Notes: generated by a model from the sequence alone, not told the origin. DNA of 64,000 nucleotides from Carettochelys insculpta (GCF_033958435.1 NC_134139.1:205079501-205143500); one strand, 5' to 3'. Shown: positions 32,536 through 44,330, numbered from the stretch's first letter. Program-made: numbers and translations.

Positions 32536-33648
32536 CACTCTTCCCTCGCTATACGAGCACAGTTGGTTCTCAACTTTCTGCTCATAGGTGAAAACTCGGA
32601 AGAGGGACACTAAATTACCATGAACATACATGTGAAAGTGTCTGATTGATTTCTAGTGCTCCTAACTCGGGGAAGGAGGGGCAGCAGGTGGCGCTGCTTT
32701 TCGAAGGTAAGTGAACCTGGGGTTTGGGGGTGGGTTGGGAGGGTTAAAGCCTGGGGGCAGTTTGGGGCCATGAGCGGGAGGAAGGGTTAAAACCTGGTGG
32801 TGGGTTGGGTCTGGGGGGGTGGGCGGGCAGGCAGGTGCGGGGGGGTTTCAGGCTGCTGCAAGTTGGGTCCGTGGGGTGGGTGGGAGGGTTAAAGCTGTGG
32901 CAGTTTGGGGTCTGGGGGCCTGCAGGAGGGGGTTAGGCTGCAGCAGTTTGGGGTATGCAGGGCTGGTTGGGGTGGGGGCTAAGGTTACAGTGGTTTAGGT
33001 GTGTGGGCCAGCAGGGGAGGGAATTAAGTCTGCAGCAGTGTAGGTGGGGGGGTTTAGGTTGTTGTGGTTTGGGGTATGAGTGGCTGGTGCGGGGGTTAAT
33101 GCTGAAGCAGTTTAGGTGTGTGGGGCCAGTGGGGGGTGGTTAAGGCTGTGGCGGCTTAGGTCTGCGGGGCCGGCGGGTCAGGGGTTAGGCTGCAGCGGTT
33201 TAGGTACACAGTGCCACTGGGGGTGGGGGTTAATGCTGAAGCAGTTTAGGTGCGTGGGGCCAGCGGAGGGGTGGTTAAAGCTGTGGTGGTTTAGGTGCGC
33301 GGGGCTGGTGGGGGGCAGTTAAGACTGCAATGGCTTAGGTGCACGGCATCAACGGAGGGGGGAGTTAATGCTGAAGCGGTTTAGGTGTGTGGGGCCGGCG
33401 GGGGGGGAGCAATTAAGACTGTGGTGGTTTAGGTGTGTGGGGCTGGTGGAGGGATCAAGGCTGCAGTGGTTTGTGTGTGTGGGGCTAGCAGGGGGGGTCA
33501 GACAATGGGGGGTTGGAGCCATGGGGATGGGGGTTAGTCTCATATTAGCAGGGGGAGTTCACTCATCTAGTGAACTAAGGTAGGTATATGTGTCCCTCGT
33601 TTAAGCGAGTACTCGTAAGTAAAGTACTTGTTTAACGAGGAGCGAGTG
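32536..33648. mobile_element. TA-targeting MITE carrying a minisatellite
   Basis: Ends CACTCTTCCCTCGCTATACG and, inverted, CACTCGCTCCTCGTTAAACA. TA flanks both sides (32534-32535 and 33649-33650). It is inserted in the MITE at 32409-33848; comparison with the uninterrupted relative at 38431-38759 confirms the target. About 900 bp of the interior is a GC-rich tandem array. Confidence 0.85.
32690..33545. repeat. GC-rich minisatellite, about 45-60 bp unit
   Basis: Degenerate units share GGTTTAGGTGTGTGGGGCC, then GGCGGGGGG-type tracts, then GTTAAGGCTGCAG. About 14-16 units are visible, degenerate at the left and more regular from 32990. Open frames here are compositional. Confidence 0.8.
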
Positions 33649-33909
33649 TACAGCAAATACAGTATAAGTTTGCTGTGTACATTGCTGGTAAATAGAGTAG
33701 TCTCCGTACATTTTGGTTTATTTCTTAATATCTAATCTTGTTTTTCTGTAGTGTTCTGCATTGCTAGTTATACCTCTCTATTATCCAGAATATTTGACTA
33801 TCCGGCAACCTCTTGTTCCGGGGCTGCTGGATAAGAAAGAGTATACTGTATATAATATTGACAATACCTTGATTTTACATAATGCTTTGAATTGGAAGAT
33901 TTCAAAGTA

Positions 33910-34312
33910 CATAAGAACATAAGAACATAAGAATGGCCATACTGGGTCAGACCAAAGGTCCATCCAGCCCAGAATCCCATCTGCCGACGGTGGCCAATGC
34001 CAGGTGCCCCAGAGAAGGAGAACAGAAGACAATGATCAAGTGATTTATCTCCTGCCATCCATCTCCTGCCCTTGTTATGAAGGCTAGGGCACCATACTTT
34101 ATCCCTGGCTAATAGCCATTTATGGACCTAACCTGCAAAAATTTATCAAGCTCTTTTTTAAACCCTAATAGAGTACTGGCCTTCACAGCCTCCTCGGGCA
34201 AGGAGTTCCACAGGTTGACTGTGCGCTGTGTGAAGAAAAATTTCCTTTTATTAGTTTTGAACCTACTACCCATCAACTTCACCTGGTGTCCCCTAATTCT
34301 TGTAGTGCGTCA
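33910..34312 (-). mobile_element. Young CR1 LINE, 3' end only
   Basis: The inverse strand matches the CR1 at 47740-48139, from the end of the ORF (the region encoding [20 protein letters not shown]) to the 3' microsatellite. The plus strand starts with ACATAAGAACATAAGAACAT, the inverse of the TTCTTATG octamer array that ends these CR1s. It is 5'-truncated. Confidence 0.9.
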
Positions 34313-37300
34313 CAACCTTTAATTAATTTAGCCTCACAACATCCTGTGATGTAGAGATGTACAAGAGGCTTGTTTTACTCTTACCTCATTCATTTCTTCT
34401 CCCTTTTGCCACCATTTGTTTTGTTACCATGCTGCATCTGTTGCAACTTAAAACATAAGATTATATATGTGTGGAAGGGATCTAAACTCTCAGACTTTGC
34501 ATCATTTATTTGCATTATAGAAGTACCTAAGGTCCCCAAACAGTTAAAGTGCTGGGTTGCACCAGACACCTACAGACATTTATTAAAAAGCTAATCTCTG
34601 CCCAGCTCAGCTGAACAATGATAACTGGAGGTTTTACTTGCTAGCATAGTGCAAATAAATAATAATTATTATTCTCTGAAGATGGTCTGTTTATATCCCT
34701 TCCAAAGTTGTAAGCTTGTAAGCTCTTTAGAGCAGGGACTTTTTATTTTGCTTCAAGCTCATCTAAATTTTATTTCTTCAACTCAACCCACAATCAGTTT
34801 CACAGGGGCAAGCTGGATGCTGGGAAGCGATCAGAAGCCTTGACTTCATCTGCAGCTTGCTCTAGGGCAAGACAGAAACACAACACAGTTTCTGGAGACG
34901 CACACCCACATGGTACACAGTTTTTGCATCGGGTTGCTTATTTAAGGCATATGAAATGCCTTTCCCAGTAAGCTATAGCGTAAATGTTTTCTCCTGCTCA
35001 TTTGTTGCCAGGCTAATGTTGTGAAACAGCAGAATAGTCCATTAGCAATTGTAATGCAGAGCACCCGGCACAAGCGTGCTAATGTCTAAAGCTGGCTCCA
35101 CTGCCTACAGATTGGCAGCTGGTACTTTGGGTATAACCCTTAAAGCTTATTAAATTGATTAGTCTTTGGAGTTGTCTAAATCTTTCCTTCAGTGTCATAT
35201 TTATGGGCAGGGAGGCCTGCAAATTGCTTGACTGAAATAAATCGGGATGCCTCTCAGAGGGCTTACACTCGATAGAAAGCATCCAACAGCAGTGCCATCT
35301 CCACAGATGCCTCTAAAAGGACAGTTTTAAATAATCAGCTAATTTTGTTCTACATTTCTCTGGCTTTTCCTTCTTGGAAGATTAACTGCCAAGGGAGGGA
35401 TTGGCCAGTTTAAGGGGATTTGCACTGGACTAAAGATACAGAACCTCTAACCTGGGCACAGATTTAAATGCAGGGTCAGGTGGTAGCGCACTTTTAGTTC
35501 CAAGAGAGAAAAGCAATAGTCCATCTCTCTCTGTTTAGCTTTCTCATGACTCAGGAACAGATTGTGACCGTGTCCGGCTGCACAGCTCTGGGAGAGTCAG
35601 GGAAGGCAGGGATATTAACCCTACGCTAATAAAGGCCTGTGTCCTTATAAGCTGAAAATAAGTTACCTCAGGCCAACTAGGGACACCTGGGTTCAATTAA
35701 GGACTGCCACAGATCTTTAAAACAACCCCTCTTCTGAGGCTGAGAATGGAGACAGGATAAGCTGTTGTGGGTTTAGCACACAGCTCCCCAAACACAGAAC
35801 ACTATAAACCTGAGGCAGGCAGGCAAACGGCAAGCCCACCAACACAGCACCACCAACAAAGACAACAAACTCACCCTCTGGGTCACGTAGTCACTTCTCC
35901 TTCACCCGGAGAATTCCCTCGCCAAACTCCTGTTTGCTGCTTCTGTTCACTGATCTCCGCCAAAGCAAATGCTCTGTGACTTCGTATCAAATTTGCATCA
36001 CTGGTTATGTTGATGAAGCCCCAAAACCTGAAAAAATTGAAACGTTTTGTTCAGTCACTTTTGAAACGAACTTTTTATTTTATTCAATTTGAAATGACTT
36101 TTTGCTTTGCTATTTCCTTCCATTTTAATTATTTTTTTAAAAGTTAAAGGTCAAATGAAATGTTTTGTTGCATCTGAACTTTTTCCACAACTTTTTGATT
36201 TGCTGAAAAATTTGAAAAAAAATTGGTTTTGAGTCAAGCTGAAATAATTAAAAACAAGTTTATTTTGGAAATGTCGTCAAACCAAAAAAGATCTGTTAGT
36301 CTCACAGCTAGCTGACAGTGAACCAAGGATGTAATCTGCAGAAGAGATAGGTCTGCTGGCCATCATTTTCTGTCTGGAGCAGGAGGGAACATGGAGTCAT
36401 ACTGGAAAGCAGTTTGTGAAAGAGGATCCCAGCGTGCTCCTGGGCCAGTGGTACTTAACACTTGTCTCTTACTCGGCTCTTGAGGCAAAGGCATAATGCG
36501 TCCCTTTTTGCTTCATTTGGTGTTGTCGCTTTTAAGTGGTGAGGGAATAGAGTTACATCATTTGATATCCACTGAAGATCTGGCTCTGACAATGTTGCAG
36601 AAGGCTGAATTTTGGCATTTCCCCCCTTATTCATATTGATTCAAAATCGGTCAGCTTCTGATGTCGTGTGACAATGGTAACAAGCCACTGAACAAAGAAC
36701 CTTAGCTATTTATTTTTATTGTCACGTTAGTAATTAGGTACCATATTAGGTACAGACCCTCCATCATATTTGTCCCAGCCTATAGTTTCACTCTCCCAAG
36801 TGGTTGGCTAGGTGTTCTCATCACTGGACGACCCTTCGTGGCAAGTCAGGGGTACTATGCTACTTTTGAGTCTAAATTTAGAACAGAAAATCCAAGACAG
36901 TTCTTTATTCTTTTATCTGTAGTGTCTTTCATCCAGGAACTTTCCATCTGTTTGTAACAAAGTGGCTAGGTAAGTCATGTCCTCGTCTAGTGATTAGGCC
37001 ACATACAGGGAAAGGACCGACTACCTCAACTTCACAAGCTGAAAAGGAGGTGACTTGTGCTTTCAGTGAGTAAGCGCATGAGTTCGAGGCCCGTGATGTA
37101 ACTATGGATTATTGCCAAGCTGTCTGGGGTGGCTCTCAAAAAAGGGCATGAACTTCAAAGTGGTTTTGTGTTTTTAAATTGGATTTCACCAAGTGTGTCC
37201 AGTGTGAATGACTTCAGCACTTTGAGAAGCTTAATACTAAATCACAGACTCACCCCTTGGACACTGCTGTATTGTGTCACCCGGGCAAGCCTACCTGTGT

Positions 37301-37376
37301 GCTAAATGGTTGGTTACATCAAAAATCATAATAATATTCAAGTTACTCCCTGTATCAAAGGCCCGGTCACTAACCA
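34313..37376. other. Unassigned AT-rich spacer
   Basis: Three kilobases without a supportable feature. A stretch at 36020-36290 is rich in GAAATG/TTTTTGAA-type text, like 18790-19000, and may be an old repeat. No coding domain was recognised. Confidence 0.35.
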
Positions 37377-37383
37377 TGAGTAG

Positions 37384-38127
37384 TAAGAGAGAGGAAGCCG
37401 TGCTAGTCTATACACTATCAAAACAAAAAAGCACTCCAGTAGCACTTTAAAGACTAGCAAAATAGTTTATTAGGTGAGCTTTTGTGGGACAGACCCACTT
37501 CTTCAGACCATAGCCAAACCAGAACAGACTCAATATTTAAGGCACAGAGAACCAAAAACAGTAAGCAAGGAGGACAAATCAGAAAAAGATAATCAAGGTG
37601 AGCAAATCAGAGAGTGGAGGGGTGGGGGGGAAGGTCAAGAATTAGATTGAGCCAAGTATGCAGACAAGCCCCTATAGTGACTCAGAAAGTTCCCATCACG
37701 ATTCAAACCATGTGTTAATATGCCGAATTTGAATATAAAAGCCAGCTCGGCTGCTTCCTTTTCCAGAACGGTGCGATAATTCTTCTTCAGTAACACACAT
37801 ACCCTGAGGTCATCGACAGAATGCCCCATTCCATTAAAATGTTGACTAATTGGTTTGTGGATCTGGAGTGTTTTGATGTCTGTTTTGTGCCCATTGACCC
37901 TTTGTCTAAGGGAGTTAGAAGTCTGTCCAATATACAAAGCATCTGGGCATTGTTGGCACACGATGGCGTATATGATGTTAGTAGAGGAGCATGAGAAAGT
38001 GCCTGTGATTCTGTGAGTAGCCTGGTTAGGTCCAGTGATGGTATTTCCAGAGAAGATATGTGGACAAAGCTGGCAGCGGGCTTTGTTGCAGGGAAAGGTT
38101 CCAGGACTGGTGTTCCTGGGTATAGAC
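37384..38127 (-). mobile_element. Penelope-like element, family B, 3' part
   Basis: The tail is at the low-coordinate end (TAGTCTATACACTATCAAAA) and the coding sequence at the high end. TGAGTAG occurs at 37377-37383 and 38128-38134, a possible 7-bp target-site duplication. The hammerhead-like core (37480-37506, minus strand) has CTGAAGA and a good GTGGG/CCCAC stem but AAAA in place of GAAA. Confidence 0.8.
37635..38110 (-). pseudogene. PLE family B GIY-YIG endonuclease fragment
   Basis: The minus strand reads PGTFPCNKARCQLCPHIFSG, then the CSSTNIIYAIVCQQCP and ALYIGQ segments of the GIY-YIG core, NSLRQRVNGHKTDI, PISQHFN, and a C-terminus FGILTHGLNRDGNF. Relative to family A the residue at the catalytic Glu position is Gln (SQHFN versus GEHFN). 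Upstream reverse transcriptase sequence is absent. The Met at 37961 is internal; the real frame comes from further upstream. Confidence 0.85.
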
Positions 38128-38430
38128 TGAGTAGATGTGTCTTAGATCTCTTCTCAAAGATAACACCTGTAGTCAATCCTGTATTAAACTAACTAAAAGC
38201 TTATTAACCGGGAAGGAGAAATAGGAGTTATTTACGGGTTAAAGCAGATAAATAAAGACACGCTGAAAGGCATGCAGTCTTTAAGTTTCATCAGCGACTT
38301 AGATAATGGTATAAAGAGTTTGCTTATAAAGTTTGAAGATGATACCAAGCTCAGAGGGGTTACAAGAGCTTTGGAGGTTGGGGTCATAATTTAAAAAGAT
38401 TTGGACAAACTGGAGAAATGGTTTAAGGTA

Positions 38431-38759
38431 CAGTAAACTCTTTCACATCTAGCATTCTATCCCAGAACTCTCAAATAACCATCTGTTTAACCATAAGTAA
38501 ATTTTATTTATGTTTTCCATGGGTACAATATAGTAAAAGTAAATACAAATAAATACAGCAAATACAATATATGTTTACAGTCTACAATATTACTGTTTTT
38601 GGTAAAGTACTCTTCATACATTTTTGTTTGTCTCTTAATACTTAATCTTGTTTTTCTTTAGTGTTATGCACTGCGACGTATACCTCTCTATTGTCCAGAC
38701 TATTTGACTATCTGGCAACTTCCCAGGCCTGGGGCTGCGGGATATGAAAGAGTTTACTG
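38431..38759. mobile_element. Pogo/Tigger-like MITE, 329 bp
   Basis: Perfect 15-bp terminal inverted repeats (CAGTAAACTCTTTCA). TA flanks both sides (38429-38430 and 38760-38761). Removing it with one TA joins the CR1 reading KWFKV to NRMKFN. It has no coding capacity. Confidence 0.95.
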
Positions 38760-38858
38760 TAAATAGGATGAAGTTTAATCAGGACAAATGTAAAGTACAT
38801 CACTTCAGAAGACACAATCAGTTTCACATATCTAATGTGGGAAGTGATTGTCTAGGAT

Positions 38859-40340
38859 ACAATAGTAACAACATTTGTAACAATAGTAATAGTAACAACT
38901 ATTGTAGAAACAATAGTAAAGAATAAAATTGCAAGGCACGTAGAAGAGCACAAATTGTTGGGCAAAAGTCAGCATGGTTTCTGCAGAGGGAAGTCGTGTC
39001 TAACTAATCTATTAGAATTCTTTGAAGGGGTTAATAAACATGAAGACAAGGGGCACCCAGTGGACATAATATACCTAGATTTCCAGAAAGCCTTTGACAC
39101 GGTCCCACACCAAAGGCTTTTATGTAAATTAGGCGGTCATGGGATAGGAGGAAAGATCCTTTCATGGATCAGGAATTGGTTAAAAGACAGAAAACAAAGG
39201 GTTGGAATAAATGGTAAATTTTCAAAATGGAGGGGGGTAACTAGTGGTGTTCCCCAGGGCTCAGTCCTGGGACCGATCCTGGTCAACTTGTTCATCAATG
39301 ATCTAGAAAATGAGGTAAGCAGTGAGGTGGCAAATTTGCAGATGACACCAAGTTGTCCAGACAGTCAAAACCAAAAGGGATTGTGAAGAACTACAAAAAG
39401 ATCTCAGCAAACTGAGTGATTGGGCAGCAAAATGGCAAATGAAATTTAATGTGGGTAAGTGTAAGGTAATGCACATTGGAAAAAATAACCCAAATTACAC
39501 GTACTACATGATGGGGTCAAATTTAGCTACGACAGATCAGGAAAGGGATCTTGGAGTTATAGTGGATAGTTCTCTGAAGACATCCACGCAGTGTGCAGCA
39601 GCAGTTAGTAAAGCAAATAGGATGTCAGGAATTATTAAAAAAGGGATAGATAATAAGACAAAAGATATCATACTTCCCCTATATAAAACTTTGGTACGCC
39701 CACATCTTGAGTACTGTGTGCAGATGTGGTCTCCTCACCTCAAAAAAGATATATTGGCATTAGAAAAGGTTCAGAAAAGGGCGACTAAGATGATTAGGGG
39801 TTTGGAATGGGTCCCATATGGGGAGAGGCTAGAGAGACTGGGACTTTTCAGTCTGGAAAAGAGGCGATTGAGGGGCGATATGATAGAGGTATATAAAATC
39901 ATGAAAGGTGTGGAGAAAGTGAATATAGAAAAATTATTTACCTTTTCCCATAATACAAGAACTAGGGGACACCAAATGAAATTGATGGGTAGTAGGTTCA
40001 AAACTAATAAAAGGAAATTTTTCTTCACACAGTGCACAGTCAACCTGTGGAACTCCTTGCCCGAGGAGGCTGTGAAGGCCAGGACTCTATTAGGGTTTAA
40101 AAAAGAGCTCGATAAATTTTTGCAGGTTAGGTCCATAAATGACTATTAGCCAGGGGTAAAGTATGGTGCCCTAGCCTTCAGAACAAGGGCAGGAGATGGA
40201 TGGCAGGAGATAAATCACTTGATCATTGCCTTCTGTTCTCCTTCTCTGGGGCACCTGGCATTGGCAACTGTCGGCAGACGGGATACTGGGCTGGATGGAC
40301 CTTTGGTCTGACCCAGTATGGCCATTCTTATGTTCTTATG
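38859..40340 (+). mobile_element. Young CR1 LINE, 5'-truncated
   Basis: It is nearly identical to 46700-48135. TAGGAT at 38853-38858 and 40341-40346 is a 6-bp target duplication. The first 40 bp (CAATAGTAACAACATTTGTA and onward) are low-complexity and not clearly CR1. It ends with two TTCTTATG-type octamers. Confidence 0.85.
38955..40149 (+). pseudogene. CR1 reverse transcriptase, frameshifted
   Basis: The frame encodes the RT fingers/palm ([31 protein letters not shown]) and then the thumb and C-terminus ([14 protein letters not shown] to KELDKFLQV). The catalytic FADD block is damaged: a single-base deletion near 39331 (GCAAATTTGCAG versus GCAAAGTTTGCAG) and another near 39357 (CAGACAG versus CAGGACAG) shift the frame. 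Otherwise it matches the intact copy at 45360-47939 closely. Confidence 0.9.
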
Positions 40341-40396
40341 TAGGATGTCGTCTGCAGAAAGGGATCTCGGGGTCATAGTGGGCCAAAAGATAAATA

Positions 40397-40800
40397 CAGT
40401 GCTCCCCTGACTTACGCAAGAGTTGCACTCCTGTGCACTCTTGCATAACTCAAATTTCATGCAAGTTGTGGGGGAGCTGGGAAACTGACCAGCGCTGGTG
40501 CACTGGCCAGTTTCTGGGCTTCTGCAAACCCAGGGGAGTCAGAAGCCAGGCTGCTGCCTGGTTCCCAGCTCCCCACACTCTGGGAGCCTGGTGCTGGGGG
40601 AAGCTGGGGAGAAGCGGCGCCACTGTGGCTGTCTGTCCCCCCAACTTCTCCCAGCTGGGGGAAGCCAGGAGCTGGAGCAGGGAGCTGGCAGAGCAGTTGC
40701 ACTCCCCAGCCCCCAAGAATCACACAATTTTGACTTGTGTGTAACTTGTGTCAACACGAGTTAAGCACAAGTCAAAATCGTGCATATTGGTCGTTCACTG
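40397..40800. mobile_element. TA-targeting MITE, 404 bp
   Basis: Ends CAGTGCTCCCCTGACTTACG and, inverted, CAGTGAACGACCAATATGCA. TA flanks both sides (40395-40396 and 40801-40802). Removing it with one TA restores CR1 sequence (AAATA joined to TGAGTCAACA, compare 21138). The interior is GC-rich and gives long frames on both strands that are not genes. Confidence 0.9.
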
Positions 40801-41430
40801 TATGAGTCAACACTGTGACACTGTTGCTAAAAAAGCAAATGTGATTCTGGGATGCATGAACAGGGGTGTTGTGAGCAAGGCACGAGAAGTAATTCTTCCT
40901 CTCCATTCCATGCTGATTAGGCCTCAGTTGGAATATTGTGTCCGGTTCTGGGCACCGCATTTAAAGAAAGATAAGGAAAAATTGGAGAAGGTCGAAGGAA
41001 GATCAAGAAAAATGATTAAAGGTCTAGAGAACATGACCTATTGCAGGAAAACTGAAAGAACTGGATTTGTTTAGTCTGCAGAAGAGAACGCTGAGAGGGG
41101 GCACGAAAGGGTGTTACAAGGAGGAGGGAGAAAAATGATTCTCCTTGACTTCTGAGCATAGAACAAGAAGCAACGGGCTTACATTGCAGCAAGGGAGGCT
41201 GAGGTTGGACATTAGGAGCAACTTCCTGACTGTCAGGGTGGTGAGACACTGGAATAAATTGCCCAGGGAGTTTGTGGATTCTCCGTCATTGGAGATATTT
41301 AAGAGCAGGTTGGAGAAACATTTGTCAGGGATGATCTAGGTGGCTTTGTCCTGCTCTGAGGACAGGGGACTGGACTTGATGACCTCTTAAGGTCCCTTCC
41401 AGTCCTAGCATTCTTTGATTTTATGAAATA

Positions 41431-41779
41431 GTCATAGAACCTACTGTAACGTGCAAATTCTATATATCCTTTTGCATCTTGGGGATTCCTTGCTTATGCT
41501 TAACAGTACAGCTCTCTTCAAATTCCAAGTAGCATAACAATTTTTCCTGACAGATTTTTTTCCCTTTTCCCCCAGTGTTCAAGCTGATGAGAAGAGGTTT
41601 GGCACCTATCTTTAGGTCAGGAGCATGGGGCAGAAATCAAAAAAGACTTGTGTCCACTGATGTTCAAGCCACCATGGCTTATCTGATGTCTATAGGCCTT
41701 CTTCTGTTGGGCAGGAGCCTTGTGGTAAATTAATGTTTCACATTTGGTAATGTTTCTCTCCTCTCATCAGTAGCTGTAA
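41431..41779. other. Unassigned spacer
   Basis: Nothing recognisable. Confidence 0.35.
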
Positions 41780-41789
41780 AACTAGAACT

Positions 41790-42200
41790 ATAAGGGTCAA
41801 CCACACTAAACAAGACAACATCACTTTATGGGGAGAGACCCTCGAAGACGTCGAACAATTTACTTATCTAGGAAGTGTTGTGAATAAAGATGGTGGTACT
41901 GACCTAGACATCAAATCCAGGATTGGCAAAGCCACAGCAGCATTTCAAACTCTGTGGCCAGTATGGAGATCACACAACATCTCTGTTGAAACAAAGCTGA
42001 GAATCTTCAATTCAAATGTACAGTCCGTCCTGCTGTGTGCCTGTGAGTCATGGCGCACCACAAAGTCCTCAACACACAAACTGCAGACGTTTTTGAATAG
42101 ATGCCTGAGGTACATATTACAAATAAGACGGCAAGACAAAGTCACAAATGAACATCTGTGGACATGAACAGGCCAAGAGCCAGTGGGGATCCAAATGAAA
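41790..42200 (+). pseudogene. RTE-like LINE ORF C-terminal fragment
   Basis: The plus-strand frame reads EQFTYLGSVVNKDGGTDLDI, KSRIGKATAAF, WRSHNISVETKLRIFNSNV, SVLLCACESWRTTKS, and LQTFLNRCLRYIL, a familiar C-terminal series in RTE-like endonuclease/reverse transcriptase proteins. A stop follows EHLWT at about 42165, after which GQEPVGIQMKRRKWGWLG is readable. The left edge is near the ARN-like TVKLELYGSTTLNKT segment. It is 5'-truncated and dead. Confidence 0.75.
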
Positions 42201-42221
42201 AGGAGAAAATGGGGATGGCTG

Positions 42222-42265
42222 GGACTGGTTAAGTGATTTGCCCAAGGTCCAACAAGAAGTAAGGA
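42222..42265 (+). repeat. Possible old L2/MIR-like tail
   Basis: GGTTAAGTGATTTGCCCAAG followed by GTCCAACAAGAAGTAAGGA resembles the conserved L2/MIR tail. It directly follows the LINE fragment. Confidence 0.4.
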
Positions 42266-42319
42266 TAAGCCCATGCCAGCTGGCGGGGTGATTGCCACAT
42301 GGGTAGACACATGAACAAA

Positions 42320-43892
42320 CTTTGATTTAGTTATTTAGTACCAATAGTAGCACAGCTGTGACAGCAAAGGCTTCAGCCCAGAATGTACAAGCTTGCATGA
42401 GATACTGGGGAGTTACCTACATGTCTAACCCACGCTGAAGCACATCCTCCTGTGACTTCACTGCTGTTGATACTCACACTAGTTAGATGAAAGCTAGCTC
42501 AAGTATGTCTACAAGTGCAGCAGTCACACCTTCTTCTGTAGATAACACCGGCTCCGGATGTATCTATTCTGCATTTATTAAGCACCATTATTGTATTATC
42601 TACTTCATGAATAATTGGAGAAAACTTCAACTCTTCGGTTATCCATTTTTAATTCCTGCTTTTCTTGTTCTCTTTTTCTCCTAAAAAGCAGGAATTATAA
42701 AGAAGCGAGATGGCCATAACTCCTTTTATATTCAAATAATTCCAACTCAAATGGAATAGCTAACTACCTTCGAAGGGTTAGGAAGTAACGTCACTCACTT
42801 GAGACAAACATTTTAGAATGCTGACTGAGTACTGCATAACATTGACTTCAACTTCATCTTCTAACAAAATAAAATCCTTTAGATAAATGTGGAATTGAAA
42901 AGCTTCTAAACTAATTATTATTTTGCACAGATCTGCCCTTCACCAGTAAGATAGGAAGGAGTTCCTTTTATTCACAGTAAAATAACCCAAAAGCTGGTGG
43001 ATGATTCATATAATCTCACACCAACATCTGATGACAAATATGGGAATTGTGCGGTTTTATTTTTAATTCCCTGTGTTTCTGATTTAGTTAGTGGTGCTTA
43101 TTAAATGGACTTATTCCACAACCCATAGCTTAATTAAAAAGCACATCACCCTGAAAAGTGTGATATCATGCATGAGGCTTTTAAATAAAGAAAAATAAAT
43201 ATCGTGTCTTAAATTTCTACACAATGTCCATTGATGGTGATACCATGAATAAGAAAGCATTTGCTTTTTCCCTATGGATATCATTAATATGGACTGTTCC
43301 AGCACAATGAACTGGAGAGAATGGTAATACTTTTTTTAATTTCCTCTCTTCAGCAGAAATAGTTGCTTTACCATATTAATGTCTGCATGGGTGATATGCC
43401 GACTTCTGGTCGACACGAAATGGTACTTTATCTTGGATTTTACTGGTATGTTTGATTAACTAGGGAAACAATGTTCATGCTGCAAATTTTAATGAGTCTA
43501 CCAGAGTAACTCGCAGAGATGCTTCTTAAATGATTCTGAGAGAACAATAGCTCAAAATTCCAACAGGCAGTTTAGCTGCTGTAGGTTATAAAATGACACA
43601 GTTGGCTGACCAATCCACAGTTGCTGCTATTTGGTAGCACTAGTGTGATTGTGCCGTAAGTTATAAACATAATTCAGCATTCAAGTGCTGGACCATTATT
43701 CCAACTATTCCCCCCCCCGCCGCACAAAATTCACCCTTGTTTCGTATAACACCACTTTGCAGACAATGGAAAGGTGTGCCAAACGGACAAAAATCCTTGA
43801 TTAAAACATTTGGTTTTTTTACTTAAACTGATAACATCTCAGGTCACCAAAAGTGCAAGGTCAGAAATGAGATTAATTAGAAGAAACTGACG
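42320..43892. other. Unassigned AT-rich spacer
   Basis: No coding domain, repeat ends or tRNA-like segment found. Confidence 0.35.
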
Positions 43893-43965
43893 GAATCACA
43901 GAATCGTAGAATCATAGGGCAGAAAGGGACCTCAGGAGGTCATCTAGTCCAGCCCCCTATTTTTT
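43893..43965 (-). mobile_element. CR1 LINE 3' tip
   Basis: GAATCGTAGAATCATAGGGC, then AGGTCATCTAGTCCAGCCCC, is the inverse of a CR1 tail. Only about 75 bp remain, followed by a GC-rich block. Confidence 0.85.
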
Positions 43966-44330
43966 TAAAGAGTTAGGGTCCCCAGCTGGGGCCCCACATG
44001 AACTCAGGGGCACAGCAGCTCCACAGGGCCAGAGCAGCTCCACCCCAGCCCCCCACGGCAAGAGGCAGGTGCCAGCAGCCCCCACCCTGGCGCACCCCCA
44101 CAGGCCCCAGCTGGCCCCTGCCCATGGCTGGGGCCCCCACACAGTCCCTACTCCCCAGGCCCCCCCCCCCCCGCCAGGCAGCCCCACCCAGCTGGCACCG
44201 AGCACAACGGCGCCCCCCCCCACCTGAGCCAGGCCCATGGACCCGAACAGCCAGACCCGCCAGGCCAAGCCCCCAGCAGGGGCGGCTGCACCACGCCAGG
44301 GAAATTTACTTTGCCCCACCTTTCTCATGA
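43966..44330. repeat. GC-rich low-complexity block
   Basis: Poly-C/CCCCAG-rich sequence gives proline-rich (plus) and glycine-rich (minus) open frames. I see no domain and treat them as compositional. Confidence 0.6.

Larger units (their letters stand above)
32409..33848. mobile_element. Pogo/Tigger-like MITE, split by a second MITE
   Basis: This is the same family as 38431-38759: AGTAAACGCTCTCTGAACTG on the left and AGAAAGAGTATACTG on the right, with TA at 32407-32408 and 33849-33850. Its interior is collinear with the 38431 copy up to AAACAAATA and resumes with CAGCAAATACAGT at 33651. Confidence 0.85.
38284..41430 (+). mobile_element. Older CR1 LINE broken by three insertions
   Basis: Four pieces (38284-38430, 38760-38858, 40347-40396, 40801-41430) line up with 20838-21786. 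They read FISDLDNG, DKLEKWFKV, RMKFNQDKCKVHHF, then [31 protein letters not shown] and VILPLHSMLIRPQLEYCV, to the CR1 tail (GACTGGACTTGATGACCTCT). The gaps are a MITE (38431-38759), a younger CR1 (38859-40340) and another MITE (40397-40800), each with a target duplication. Frame changes in the last piece show decay. Confidence 0.9.

Noticed and set aside
32955..33583. Repeated-motif protein frames
   Set aside because: They translate a minisatellite and have no independent support.
40433..40764. Several overlapping frames on both strands
   Set aside because: They fall in the GC-rich interior of the MITE at 40397-40800.
43957..44330. Glycine- and proline-rich frames of over 100 codons
   Set aside because: C-tract composition explains them; no domain, and the same region is open on both strands.
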